This document shows, one piece after another, positions 32,012 through 42,776 of a stretch of 64,000 nt of DNA; position 1 is the stretch's first letter, and every line of letters begins with the position of its first letter. The notes beneath the pieces were generated by a model. The model saw only the letters and a list, made by a program, of their open reading frames with translations, was not told where the DNA came from and searched no databases. The stretch spans positions 1 through 64,000 of the IMG/VR virus record IMGVR_UViG_3300028197_000982, one strand, 5' to 3'. A program made the position numbers and the translations under genes. The DNA comes from a virus.

Positions 32012-34138
32012 ATGGCAACGACGCCTTTAATTAAAACGCCGCAGGCTGATGGGGGTACATTTTATACCTTCTCTTCATCTGCACGAGATCTTTCAAAGAC
32101 CCTTAACAATGATGAGCTTAAGTTGGTCTTTTCGAAGTTTGTGCTTTTAAATTTACCAGATTTTGATAAATTAGACCCAAATAGTGCAGCCTCTCTTACA
32201 TTATCAAACTACATGCAATTTGATACCATTGACGGTATGATTGCAAGTGGTGGATTAAAAGGCGATCCTAATGTTAACTTTACTGAGAGTCTTCAGAATT
32301 ACGCTCTGAACTTAGAAGAATTAATTATTAGTGATACTTCTTATGATAATACTTTACAGAGATCTGTTGCCGAAAGAGTATTCTTTAAATGGTTAAAAGA
32401 GACAGGTGCAATGAGGTACCGTGCTGCTACTAATCTTGAAAAGAATCCTGGTGTTGTTAGACCATTATTTGTAGAAGAAGATTCTATAAGCACAGCAACA
32501 GATGAGTATAACCGAGTAGTAAAATATGTAGGTGATATTGATATTGTAAATAATGTAGATAAAGCAGGTGAGGCTTATACAGAACTTTACATTAATGTTC
32601 CAACAGAAGTTGGTGGAACTCCTACTATTTTATTTGATTCTATTTCAGATGCTAATTATCAACCTAGTTTAAAAATACAAGGTAAAAATGAATTTATTTT
32701 AGGTCGTAATGCAAGTACTGTGCAACCACAAGGATTAAGCATTAATGCATTTTATGATTATGATCAACCTTTATTAAATCCAACAGGCCCTGCAGGTTAT
32801 ACAGATCCTAATGCGAATTGGATGGATGAACCAACCCCACCAACGACAGTAGATTCTTATTTTACTGAACCTGTTACATTTACTAATCCTACTAATGTTT
32901 TTATACAAAAATATCCTGCGGATTATGGTAGTCCTGCAGGTTTTAATGGATCTGCTTATATACGATCTGAGTTAGATGGAATTTCAGTTGACTTTACTCC
33001 TAATGATTATGAACAAATTGTAACTGATCCAACAATTTCTACTATAGCTCAATTTAATGGAACTGATTTAGCAAGCACATTTGAATTTAATGCAGTATTA
33101 GTTTATTATGATTTAGTTGATACTAGTAATACCGCAAACACTGTTACTAATTTATATGGTATTTTATTAGTAGATAATGTTACACCTACTACAGATGGTG
33201 GGTTTATTCAAAGATACCCTAAATTTAAACCTAATAAAGTTACAGGGCAAAATGGAAATAGTTATGGGTTTAAAATCAATTTGCGATTTGATGCTTCACC
33301 AGGATCAGCTGGCATCGATACAATCGTTAATGATTATAATACATTTTCAATGCAGCTCTTCAGTGAAGCAACTGCACAATTACAGGAATCGGCTAAAATA
33401 TTCCAAACTCAACAATTAGAAATATCTACACTAGATCAAAAAGTTCAAACTTTAGAAAATCAAATAACTAATGTCGCTGATGTAACTTCATTACAAGCAC
33501 AAATCACAAGCGTACAAGATCAATTAGATAATGCTAATTTGGCTTTTGCAAATGATACGGTTTTACTTGACTTAATTGCTAATAATTCAGATGAAATACA
33601 ATCCATAGCAAATGGAAATGTACCTATTAGTTTACAGTATAATACAGATGTAGTTAGGCAAGGTACTGGAATTACGGTAGATACTAATACACCTAACTTA
33701 ATTACTATTTCTTTAGCAACACAAGAGTATAGTTTTATGGTACCTATAAATAAAAACCAGGTTCAAATAACACCAACTAATCCATTAAATTTAAATCAAG
33801 CTATACCACAAGTATTTACAGAGCTTAAGACATATACTAACATGCTTAGGTTAGATACTGTGAATGAAGCAGGTGGTGATTTAAATATTTATGTAAATGA
33901 TACAGGTATACAATGGAAGACAGGGCAAACATTAAGGTTAGCATTTAATAATACTTTAGATATAGGAGCAAGAAATATAAGAGTATGGACGGATGCACCA
34001 AGTAGACTTAATAACGGTTCTTATGGAATGTCCATGGGAGTAATACAAAACGCAGAGATAACATCATCTAAGCCTATCATAGAATTTATATGTACAGAGC
34101 AAGGTGTTCTTAATTTCGTATATGATGTAATTAAATAA
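32012..34138 (+). CDS. Large virion protein with internal coiled coil
   Basis: 708 residues. An N-terminal helical domain (residues 1-150, with L-S-K-F-V-L-L-N-L-P and F-F-K-W-L-K-E-T-G-A-M-R-Y-R-A) precedes a Pro/Thr/Asn-rich strand region. A clear coiled coil (about 455-535; Q-Q-L-E-I-S-T-L-D-Q-K-V-Q-T-L-E-N-Q-I) is followed by a C-terminal beta domain ending G-V-L-N-F-V-Y-D-V-I-K. Trimeric coiled coils of this kind are common in fibres and whiskers. No specific family recognised. Confidence 0.6.
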   Translation: MATTPLIKTPQADGGTFYTFSSSARDLSKTLNNDELKLVFSKFVLLNLPDFDKLDPNSAASLTLSNYMQFDTIDGMIASGGLKGDPNVNFTESLQNYALNLEELIISDTSYDNTLQRSVAERVFFKWLKETGAMRYRAATNLEKNPGVVRPLFVEEDSISTATDEYNRVVKYVGDIDIVNNVDKAGEAYTELYINVPTEVGGTPTILFDSISDANYQPSLKIQGKNEFILGRNASTVQPQGLSINAFYDYDQPLLNPTGPAGYTDPNANWMDEPTPPTTVDSYFTEPVTFTNPTNVFIQKYPADYGSPAGFNGSAYIRSELDGISVDFTPNDYEQIVTDPTISTIAQFNGTDLASTFEFNAVLVYYDLVDTSNTANTVTNLYGILLVDNVTPTTDGGFIQRYPKFKPNKVTGQNGNSYGFKINLRFDASPGSAGIDTIVNDYNTFSMQLFSEATAQLQESAKIFQTQQLEISTLDQKVQTLENQITNVADVTSLQAQITSVQDQLDNANLAFANDTVLLDLIANNSDEIQSIANGNVPISLQYNTDVVRQGTGITVDTNTPNLITISLATQEYSFMVPINKNQVQITPTNPLNLNQAIPQVFTELKTYTNMLRLDTVNEAGGDLNIYVNDTGIQWKTGQTLRLAFNNTLDIGARNIRVWTDAPSRLNNGSYGMSMGVIQNAEITSSKPIIEFICTEQGVLNFVYDVIK

Positions 34139-34162
34139 ATAATAAAAGAAAGACGAAAACTA

Positions 34163-37100
34163 ATGGCTGAAAATAATTCAATATCAACAATGTTACCGGA
34201 GCTTCTTAGACTTTTTAATAATTCATTAGAAGGGTTTGAGAAGGTTAACCAAGCCATAACTTCTAGTAATGAATCTGTGACTATTAATATTCAAAATAAT
34301 GATGGTACTAATTCAAGAGTTACTATACCTAGTTTTGGTTTTCTTAAGAATTCAGTAGATAGGCTACAAACAAATATAGATACTATTACTAATGTAGGTG
34401 GGCAGAACAGTTCAATAAGATTAGCTGATGGTACATTTAGAAAATTAGTATTAGCAAAATTACCAACAGAGGCATTAGATTTAACTTCTATAAATTCTAT
34501 TGAAAATTTTAATGTTAAGCCTAATTGGTTTTTTGAAGAATTAATTAATCCACTATTATACATTTCATTTGATTTAACTGGCCAAGTACCTATAGATACA
34601 GAAAGAGCTATAATTCAAAGGTATATACTAAGTACTAATACTCAAACCAAGATTGATTATTTTACTAATGCGTTTTTAGGTAGAGCTGACATTAATTATG
34701 AGAATTTTTTAGAGAGCATTGTTCAGAGAAACATTTCTTATGTACTAGATGAAGCGGTAGTTGATTTACCACCAAGAGTAAAAAGGTATACTGGTAACTT
34801 TAGTGTACTAAGAATTTCAGATGCTACAGTTACAGAGGAAATAAACGGTGTTAGTGTCACTTCACAAAGGAAACAATATAAATTAAATAAGATATTTTAT
34901 ACTGATGTAGAGGCTGATTTTGATGACACTGTGCAACTGTCAGTAGGTGATAGTTTAGAGGTTATAACTAATCCTATTACAACAAGATATAAAATTACAA
35001 AAATAGATTCAAGCACTAACACAGTTATTGTAGAATTAATTGAAGGCTCTGCGGCAATAAGAATTGGTGCTGATGTATTAAAAATAGCATCATCGCTAGA
35101 AGATAATGTACAAGTAGATGTTACTGTAGGTTTTAATGAACGATGTGTTACTTTTGTTAAACCTATTGACCCAGATTCAAAAATACCTTCAGTTAACTGG
35201 TCACCAGGAAGCGCGTTTTTCACTAACACGTTAACTACACTAAATGAAGCAGGGGTAGAACAAACATTAGCAGAATATTACCAACAGAGCGCTATTGATT
35301 TTGGGGCAATGTTGCTTTCGTTTGCTGATGATAGAATGCCTACAACTAGAGAAGGTGTAACACCAAATGCACCAACTCTTAATGATGGAGATTTTGGAGT
35401 AAAGCTTATTAATGGGCAGGTAAGTGATTCACCTGCTATCGTAGAACTTACAGATTTAAATAATCAAAAGAATACTATTGAATCAACTCTTAAAGAATTA
35501 GATGGTGCAATTTCACAGAGTAGAACTAAAATACAAACAACAAATTATTCAACAGAGGTTGAGCGTGATGCTGATGTAAATGCTTTACAAGGATTAGTAA
35601 CCGAGAGATCATCACAAGGGGAATTATATGCGTCGGTTGTAAAAGAGATAGATGCTAAAGCTAAAGATAATTCAGTATCAAGTATTTCACCTAAATATAG
35701 AGCAAGAGGATTTTGGGCAATGCCAGAGGAAAGGTCCACGCCAGCTACCGGTACACAATCTATCGTTAAATTTAAAACAAGATACCGCTATCTATCAAGT
35801 GATGGCGCAGCTAACCCAGTAGACCAATTTAATTTTATTGATGGATCAGGTGTTAGTCAAGGGGCGTTTTCCAATTACAATATTATAGATAGTACATTAA
35901 GACCAAGAATTAAGAATAAGATAACGGGTGTTTATGAATGGGTTGAGCTAAATGCAGATAATGCAGATGCGGTTAATATTAATCAATTAGATATTCCAAT
36001 TAGAAAAGGTGAACAGGTTGAGGTGCAAGTTAAGTCTGTATCTGAGGCAGGGTGGCCTTCTAATCCATTAGAAAGCGATTGGTCAACTAGTATAATTATT
36101 CCATTTCCTGCAGATCTTAGTTCTGATAATGCAGTTGAAGCTATAATTAATCAAAATCAACAAGATGTAGCAAAAGTTTCACTAGAGGAAGATTTAAATG
36201 AATTAGGAATACAACAACACTTAAGCAGTTCCTTTACTGCAAACGAAACTTATTTTGCTCATTCATCTCCAGTGATTGCATCAGGGTTCTTATCCGAAAA
36301 TCAAACACCTATTGATCTATTTACTAAATTAACTGAAATGCAAAATCAGTTAGATTTGTTTTCTGAAATTCTTGCAAATGCACAGGGTGAACTGGTGGTT
36401 ACTTTAATTGATGATCAAGGTAATGTTACTAACTTACAAAGGAATTCGGTTACTAAAGTTTTTGCTGGTTTCTATTCACAGGAAGTTTCTAACTTAGATG
36501 ATCCTAGAGGAGCTGTTATTTCAAAAACATTCTTTATTAACCTAGCGAACAGAGAACAGACTGGATTAAGGTTAATTTCTAGAATAGCCGGAAATAGAAA
36601 GAGAATGGTTAAACAATCTGAGAATCCTATATATAGTGTTGCTGATGTAACAAGCGGTTCTACTATTTTACCAGCAACATATGCATGGCTAGATAATAGT
36701 TCAGTGAATCAAACAAATGGAAGAGCAACATATTCCTCTGATGATTCTGATTATAACACTATTAGAAAATATGATTTAACTCCCTTACTTTTAACTAATC
36801 CAAAGTTGTCAAAACAAGTTAATGGTGGTTGGAAGTATGGGCAAACAACATCATTAGCGCCATTTCAATCTACACAAAATAAAAATCAATTTATAACAAG
36901 TAGATTTAGTGACGTATCATCAGAAGAAAATTTCTATAGTTACATAAACCCAGCAGGTGATTTTACATTTAATTTAGATACTGCTGAAAACTTTTACGGA
37001 AGACCAACTGACACTAGCGCAAGCGATGAAACCGAGTTTATTTGGGGTGCAGGGTTTGATGTAACTACAGGGTTACCTACCACATCTGCTAGTTACGGTA

Positions 37101-38101
37101 CAGTTGCATTAAATGATGATGTATTAGAAGTACATACTTCTCACCCTATAATAACAACAATGGATGCGTTTAGAACTGCATACATTAGTGCTACTGGTGA
37201 TACTGTTACACTAGGTCAACCTGGTGATGCTATCACAGCTGCGCAGGCTGATTGTTCAACTGCCGGTAATGGAACTGCAAACATTATGTTTAGACAATCT
37301 AAATTTATGCCATTACAATCGGACCAGGACCTTGGTAAACTACAAGCTATTTATTTAAATGAAGATGTTATAGATTTATCAGTACTTGCTACCGCGCCTC
37401 CATTGGCTGGCCAAACATGGACATCTGGACAAACAATATCAGCAAGTCCTAGTATAGTTGCAATTGGCCCATTATCAAACCCAACGAATGCTAACCTTGT
37501 TAATGGTGGTAAAGGTTATGAGAGAAATGTTAAAAATTCATTTGAAACATTTGATCAATATACATTAGGGAAAAAATCATGCGGATCATATTTATTTATG
37601 TCTGCTGATGATCATCAAAGTTTGCAAATGCAAGGCGATTCAATACAATCTTCTGCTATAATAGGATTTGGTCAACAAAACTCTGTAAATATTCCAATGG
37701 TATTTCAGTATAGAATGACTGATTATTTTGGAACAGGAACAGGCTCAGAAGGTGGATTAGGAAACATTGCTGGTGATACTACACAAGCAACTGTAAATCT
37801 TACATATGCCAAGAAAATAGGATTTGATATATTTCCTAATAACCAAGATGTTTATCAATATGATATTGAAATATTTTCTAAGTATAGATCAGATAATCTT
37901 AACCTAGATGTATTCCCATCCAAAACTGTTACAAAAGGATTAAATGATCTAGAGAAAGTATTAACTAAATTAAGTCCTACTGTTACTGCTACTAAAGTTA
38001 ACCAAGTGGTTAGAAATGGTGGTGGAGGCGGAGCCGGAGGTGGAGGTGGAATGACCAGAGGGTTTGCACAAGAAAGTGATAACAGCGGAAACTTCCTGTA
38101 A
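34163..38101 (+). CDS. Large tail protein with fibronectin-III-like domain
   Basis: 1312 residues. Helical N-terminus (M-L-P-E-L-L-R-L-F-N-N-S-L), a helical region around 430-500, then about 510-650 a fibronectin-III-like module (K-F-K-T-R-Y-R-Y-L-S-S-D-G, V-E-V-Q-V-K-S-V-S-E-A-G-W-P-S-N, S-T-S-I-I-I-P-F-P). The C-terminal half is strand-rich with W-T-S-G-Q and Y-L-F-M-S-A-D-D-H motifs. The protein ends with a run of glycines (two G-G-G-G-G-type clusters) then G-F-A-Q-E-S-D-N. Glycine-rich tails occur in fibres and adhesins. A TAAATAAATAA promoter-like variant precedes the gene. Confidence 0.6.
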   Translation: MAENNSISTMLPELLRLFNNSLEGFEKVNQAITSSNESVTINIQNNDGTNSRVTIPSFGFLKNSVDRLQTNIDTITNVGGQNSSIRLADGTFRKLVLAKLPTEALDLTSINSIENFNVKPNWFFEELINPLLYISFDLTGQVPIDTERAIIQRYILSTNTQTKIDYFTNAFLGRADINYENFLESIVQRNISYVLDEAVVDLPPRVKRYTGNFSVLRISDATVTEEINGVSVTSQRKQYKLNKIFYTDVEADFDDTVQLSVGDSLEVITNPITTRYKITKIDSSTNTVIVELIEGSAAIRIGADVLKIASSLEDNVQVDVTVGFNERCVTFVKPIDPDSKIPSVNWSPGSAFFTNTLTTLNEAGVEQTLAEYYQQSAIDFGAMLLSFADDRMPTTREGVTPNAPTLNDGDFGVKLINGQVSDSPAIVELTDLNNQKNTIESTLKELDGAISQSRTKIQTTNYSTEVERDADVNALQGLVTERSSQGELYASVVKEIDAKAKDNSVSSISPKYRARGFWAMPEERSTPATGTQSIVKFKTRYRYLSSDGAANPVDQFNFIDGSGVSQGAFSNYNIIDSTLRPRIKNKITGVYEWVELNADNADAVNINQLDIPIRKGEQVEVQVKSVSEAGWPSNPLESDWSTSIIIPFPADLSSDNAVEAIINQNQQDVAKVSLEEDLNELGIQQHLSSSFTANETYFAHSSPVIASGFLSENQTPIDLFTKLTEMQNQLDLFSEILANAQGELVVTLIDDQGNVTNLQRNSVTKVFAGFYSQEVSNLDDPRGAVISKTFFINLANREQTGLRLISRIAGNRKRMVKQSENPIYSVADVTSGSTILPATYAWLDNSSVNQTNGRATYSSDDSDYNTIRKYDLTPLLLTNPKLSKQVNGGWKYGQTTSLAPFQSTQNKNQFITSRFSDVSSEENFYSYINPAGDFTFNLDTAENFYGRPTDTSASDETEFIWGAGFDVTTGLPTTSASYGTVALNDDVLEVHTSHPIITTMDAFRTAYISATGDTVTLGQPGDAITAAQADCSTAGNGTANIMFRQSKFMPLQSDQDLGKLQAIYLNEDVIDLSVLATAPPLAGQTWTSGQTISASPSIVAIGPLSNPTNANLVNGGKGYERNVKNSFETFDQYTLGKKSCGSYLFMSADDHQSLQMQGDSIQSSAIIGFGQQNSVNIPMVFQYRMTDYFGTGTGSEGGLGNIAGDTTQATVNLTYAKKIGFDIFPNNQDVYQYDIEIFSKYRSDNLNLDVFPSKTVTKGLNDLEKVLTKLSPTVTATKVNQVVRNGGGGGAGGGGGMTRGFAQESDNSGNFL

Positions 38102-38125
38102 CATTTAATTTTCATTACCTTCATG

Positions 38126-38145
38126 GTGAATAAATAAAAAAAGTG
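38126..38145 (+). promoter_or_regulatory. 20-base element repeated at 62886, containing a late-promoter motif
   Basis: The 20 bases at 38126-38145 are identical to those at 62886-62905. They contain GAATAAATAA (from 38128, 26 bases before ATG 38154) and end A-A-A-G-T-G. The same sequence immediately upstream of two unrelated genes suggests a promoter plus leader. Confidence 0.55.
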
Positions 38146-38153
38146 AAACTTAA

Positions 38154-41100
38154 ATGTCTAAAAATCTCTTTGATAAAGCATCATATAGTATAGCCAGAAC
38201 TAATCCTAAGCTAACAGGTAATGTTAAACTTATTAGTGACGGTACTGACTTATACTTAGAATCATTTAGTGCAAACACCGAACTCTCATCATCTGCATTT
38301 AAAGCATTTAAGATAAGCGGTAAAGATACGTATGATCGAGATGTATGGAAATTTTTTCAAGGTGGTAGATTTCCTGCTAATTTAGGTTATGAAGTATTTC
38401 AAGAATTCCAAGACATATCAGTATTATCACAATACCAGAATCAATATGAAATGTTCTATTCTGCAGGTACACGGTCCGTATCGTCTAACGCATATTCCGA
38501 TGATCTTGGTCTCCTTGCTCCAATTTGGTTAAATGAACAAATACCAGAAAACTTTGTAATATTTAGAATAGATAACCCAGCTGCTGTAAATAATATAAAT
38601 GAAACTTTACAAAATGCAAATTATTTAGACGCACAAACATCCTCAAAATTTACAGAAAATGTTTTGCAAAATTGCACGGCAATTAAAACCTTTGATTTAT
38701 CATCTAATAGTTTGCTTGGATCATATCTTAGAAATTATAGATTACAAGAATCTTTTCCTAAGTCACCTCTTAACATTTCATGGAGAAAAGATGAACCTAT
38801 ACAATGGGCAGGTATAAACTATACCAAGGGTGGGTTTACGCAATCAGGTAGTTTTTCATATGATGGTTTAGTTACACAAGATACTACAATAATAAATAAT
38901 GAATACTTTTTTACTGAAGGGTTTGAGAGAAATAAGGTATTATTAGCAAACCTTATTAATATGGAATTTTTATTTACTGATGTTAATGCTAATGATTATT
39001 CAATAAACAGATATTTTGGTTTATATGTTAATGAAATAGAAGAAGGAAAGTTTGATATATCAGGAGAAGGTTTTTATAAAAATACTGAGAAAACCCAATT
39101 ACCTAAAATTAAAACAATAACTGAGGTTTCTGATTTACTGAATACTCCATTTGAAATGACAAATTCCGCAGGGGTACTACTTTTTCTAGACCCTACCAAA
39201 ACAACCACAGTAACAGGTTTACCTACACCAAATAGAGTTAATGAAGTTGAATCTATTTTTTACGCAAAAGATAAAGATAACAATTACCATACAATTAAGA
39301 AGGGTTCCAATTGGGGAGAAAATCAAATAAGATTATTTGACACAAAACTAGATGTATCTAAGTTTGCAGGGTTTCAACAACCTGACACTTTTGCAAATGC
39401 TACTATTTTACAACAAAAAGGTAAAGCTACTAGTAGTTTTAAAATATTAGATGAATTAGTAGACGGTTTTAAAATTACATTTTATGATGGTGTTGATTTA
39501 GTAGGAGAGATCGCAGCCAGTACTGCTGAGTCACCTATACCAGGTAATAATAAAATGCAATTTTTTAATCCTAGTGGTACACCACAAGAAATTGCCCAAG
39601 CGATTACTTTAGCCATTAATCAAGGAATTTCACCAGAGAAAAGATTCTTTGTGGCATCTTATAACGATGATACCATATATGTTCAGTCTAGGTTTGGTGG
39701 TAGCAGATTTAATAGGTTAAGTTTTGAAATTGATTTTATCCAATACCCATTGATGATAAATTCCATATCATCATATCCAATTACATCAGAGGTTGAAACC
39801 AGTAAAAACTTCGTAGGAGGTAATGATGTTAATGGTGCTTTACTAAAAGTTGCTAATGGTGACCAGGATAGGTTTATTAAGGGCGATTTTATACAGTCTA
39901 AAAGTGGCTTTGCTGAAATAGGTGATTGGGTGCCATATCTAAATAGTCCTATTATAAATGATAGAAATAAACAAATAGGATATAATGAAGTAGATGAGTA
40001 TGTTATAATAACTTTAGATGATGACCAGATAAATGTTACTAGGAGTGGTCAAGTTGCTTTATATTCAGATTACCGATCTTCGTTTGGTAGATTTTCATTT
40101 TTCCCAGTAAGAGATTTTGATTATGATTTTTATAGTAAGATGTATAGTCAAATGGGCGAATTAAATTATGAGTATACTCACTATAATCAAAAAGACGCGC
40201 TAGGAGCATATGAAGGAATTAGTACTAACCCAGAAATAAGAGAATTTTACGATAACGGTGGATTTACCACTTTAATAGGCTTGCTTAAAAACGCGGACCC
40301 TGATGTTAATGTTGAATCTATTATTAAATGTGAATATGATAGACTTGAGGAAAATTATATAAAACAACAAGCAGTAGCATCTAGGGTAATACCTTATATA
40401 AATAAATGGTCATGGTTAAACGATGGTAAGAATGTTAGAAATGTACCTTATAATTTAAATTTAAGCGAGGCATTTAGCCAAAACAATTTTGCACCTTCTA
40501 AATATTCAGTAGGACAGGTTCCGTTAGGGTTTACTCATGAGTGGTATTACTTATGTGAATTTCCTTTCTATTTTAATAATGATGCTATCTTAAATTCATG
40601 GAGTTATGTAGATGCTGCCCCAGTTGATACTAAAGAAGAAAACCCTTTAACCGGACAAGCGTATACACCAGGAACATTCCAAAAGGTTGATAAAGATTAT
40701 TTTAATGATTATTTTATTATAGATAAGTTTACTGCTGGTGGTAATATTAATCTTATAGATAGACAATTAAGATATGGTAGATTTAGTGGTGGTGATGAAA
40801 AGAATTTTGCGGAAACATTTTTGAGAGGGGTTAGAATAATTGCAAAACCTAAAGCAAACCCACTTGATAAACCTAATTTTAATGCGAGATCGTTAAAATA
40901 TATTAATGATGGAAGATTTAATGAGTATAGATTTTCAGTAATGTTAATACCTAATGCAGATGAAAAACCTGAAACACAAATTAAATTTGTAAAGAATGAA
41001 AAATGGAAGACTGTTGTAATGATGGTATTTTTAACTTTAGATAATGAATGTATAAATGCTGGAAAGCAAGAAATAGATAGAACTTCCCTTTATTCATTAG

Positions 41101-42767
41101 AAAGTGATTATAAAGTAGGATTACCAGGTAGTGCTGGAGAATGCGAACCTAAAATAGACCCCTCAACCGGAGGTTATTTTTATTTAAATGGAGATGTGGA
41201 TGGTGCATTAAACTTAACAGCAACCTCATTTGACATACAGGCAAATGCATACTTAGTACAAGGTGTACCAAACATTAATGGAATACAGCCTAGATTTTTA
41301 AGGGATATTACTATTGGGGCTGGTGGTCAATTTAATGATATTGAGTTTGTAATTAACGGGGATGTTTATAAGTGTGAAGGGATATCTAGAGTAGTCTCAG
41401 ATTCTCAGTTTTATTCAGCGGTAATTACAAAGAACGGTGCTTCATTTGTACCAGGAGGATTAACTCCATCCTCGTCTGATTTATTAAATGCTACTTATGT
41501 TACTGTGAATGGTGGATTTAATGCATACTCTGCACGACTAAGGGATGTAGGTTTTGCTACCATATTTAAAAATGTTAACAAAGGTAATCCTAATATTATA
41601 TATGAAACTATTGACAAAGATGGGAATAGGTTATTAGATGATACTGGTAATTTATTACAGACGTTTGTAATTGAATTAAGAGCACAGGCGGATATTTTAA
41701 AATCTGTATATGTTGGAGTCTTGCCTGATCCTTCTAAGCCTACTGTATTTAACCTTACTGATATTATTGGGTATGATTTATCTTTACAGAAAAAACCTAG
41801 AATAACACCAATAGGTAGGCATGCTGGATATTATCAACCAACTTCATTAAATTTATTTTCATTTAGAGACCCTTATTTAGACTTGGATTTTAATAGCGGT
41901 ACACCAATATCTGACGAGGCATATAAATTAAAAGTATTAGAATTATGTAGATATGCTAATACTCAATTTAATAGCAAGGATGTTGAAAATTTTGGACAGA
42001 TCAAAAATTTATTTTATCATAAAGTAAATGAAGAAGATCCTTCTACTGTATTAGAGCTATCTAGAGATAGTGCATATCTTAGTGTTTATCCACTAATTAA
42101 TGAAGTAGGAATACAAAGTAGAGATTTTTATATGTTTTCTTCTAATTGGGAACCTGCTTATTTTAGAAAAAGTATAGATAAATCTCAAATAGAATCCATT
42201 ATAGGTACTAAGGCTATGACAGAGCGAAAGTCTTTTTATGGATCTAAATACTTAAAGGTACCACAAGAAATAAAATTAGAAACTTTTGTTCATTCACCTT
42301 TTATACGTGATGCAATAAAACAACCTAGTTTAATAGATGGTACATTTATGACAGAGGAAAACAAAACTTCAATCGTCTTTTATAATTTTATTCAAAAGAG
42401 ATTAGTTGAATTTCTTTTTAATCCTATTAAAGAACAATTTATAAATTATATAAAAGACGCTTTTAGCTTTGGTGATATTACAACTATAGATGATGACGTA
42501 GAACGATACATAACTCAAAATATTTTACAGCTTTATAAAATATCTAATGTTAATTTTTATGTAAAGTCTACGAGACAAAAACAACCGTTAGATTATTCTA
42601 CAGCAGAATTAACTGATGCAGAAAAAATATCTGATGGTTTAAGTATAAATACTTCAATAGGATCAAAGCTCTTAAATACTAATCCATTTGATTTAAAGCT
42701 AATATATAACAAAAGGAAAGGTTTTACTGAGGCGTTTGGTTTTAGTATTACTATAGTTAAAAAATAA
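38154..42767 (+). CDS. Very large virion protein
   Basis: 1537 residues, the longest gene here. No signal peptide, membrane helix or enzyme motif. Aromatic- and Asn/Asp-rich strand segments alternate with short helices throughout (Y-W-F-F-like clusters such as G-F-T-H-E-W-Y-Y-L-C-E-F-P-F-Y). The C-terminus is more basic and helical with an F-S-I-T-I-V-K-K end. Gene position between fibre-like proteins and very low cysteine content fit a tail or baseplate-periphery protein such as a long-fibre proximal part. No T4 homologue is evident. Confidence 0.55.
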   Translation: MSKNLFDKASYSIARTNPKLTGNVKLISDGTDLYLESFSANTELSSSAFKAFKISGKDTYDRDVWKFFQGGRFPANLGYEVFQEFQDISVLSQYQNQYEMFYSAGTRSVSSNAYSDDLGLLAPIWLNEQIPENFVIFRIDNPAAVNNINETLQNANYLDAQTSSKFTENVLQNCTAIKTFDLSSNSLLGSYLRNYRLQESFPKSPLNISWRKDEPIQWAGINYTKGGFTQSGSFSYDGLVTQDTTIINNEYFFTEGFERNKVLLANLINMEFLFTDVNANDYSINRYFGLYVNEIEEGKFDISGEGFYKNTEKTQLPKIKTITEVSDLLNTPFEMTNSAGVLLFLDPTKTTTVTGLPTPNRVNEVESIFYAKDKDNNYHTIKKGSNWGENQIRLFDTKLDVSKFAGFQQPDTFANATILQQKGKATSSFKILDELVDGFKITFYDGVDLVGEIAASTAESPIPGNNKMQFFNPSGTPQEIAQAITLAINQGISPEKRFFVASYNDDTIYVQSRFGGSRFNRLSFEIDFIQYPLMINSISSYPITSEVETSKNFVGGNDVNGALLKVANGDQDRFIKGDFIQSKSGFAEIGDWVPYLNSPIINDRNKQIGYNEVDEYVIITLDDDQINVTRSGQVALYSDYRSSFGRFSFFPVRDFDYDFYSKMYSQMGELNYEYTHYNQKDALGAYEGISTNPEIREFYDNGGFTTLIGLLKNADPDVNVESIIKCEYDRLEENYIKQQAVASRVIPYINKWSWLNDGKNVRNVPYNLNLSEAFSQNNFAPSKYSVGQVPLGFTHEWYYLCEFPFYFNNDAILNSWSYVDAAPVDTKEENPLTGQAYTPGTFQKVDKDYFNDYFIIDKFTAGGNINLIDRQLRYGRFSGGDEKNFAETFLRGVRIIAKPKANPLDKPNFNARSLKYINDGRFNEYRFSVMLIPNADEKPETQIKFVKNEKWKTVVMMVFLTLDNECINAGKQEIDRTSLYSLESDYKVGLPGSAGECEPKIDPSTGGYFYLNGDVDGALNLTATSFDIQANAYLVQGVPNINGIQPRFLRDITIGAGGQFNDIEFVINGDVYKCEGISRVVSDSQFYSAVITKNGASFVPGGLTPSSSDLLNATYVTVNGGFNAYSARLRDVGFATIFKNVNKGNPNIIYETIDKDGNRLLDDTGNLLQTFVIELRAQADILKSVYVGVLPDPSKPTVFNLTDIIGYDLSLQKKPRITPIGRHAGYYQPTSLNLFSFRDPYLDLDFNSGTPISDEAYKLKVLELCRYANTQFNSKDVENFGQIKNLFYHKVNEEDPSTVLELSRDSAYLSVYPLINEVGIQSRDFYMFSSNWEPAYFRKSIDKSQIESIIGTKAMTERKSFYGSKYLKVPQEIKLETFVHSPFIRDAIKQPSLIDGTFMTEENKTSIVFYNFIQKRLVEFLFNPIKEQFINYIKDAFSFGDITTIDDDVERYITQNILQLYKISNVNFYVKSTRQKQPLDYSTAELTDAEKISDGLSINTSIGSKLLNTNPFDLKLIYNKRKGFTEAFGFSITIVKK

Positions 42768-42776
42768 GAATTAGAA

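Noticed and set aside
37855-38124. Antisense frame with a run of prolines
   Set aside because: It is the complement of the poly-glycine tail of the 1312-residue protein.
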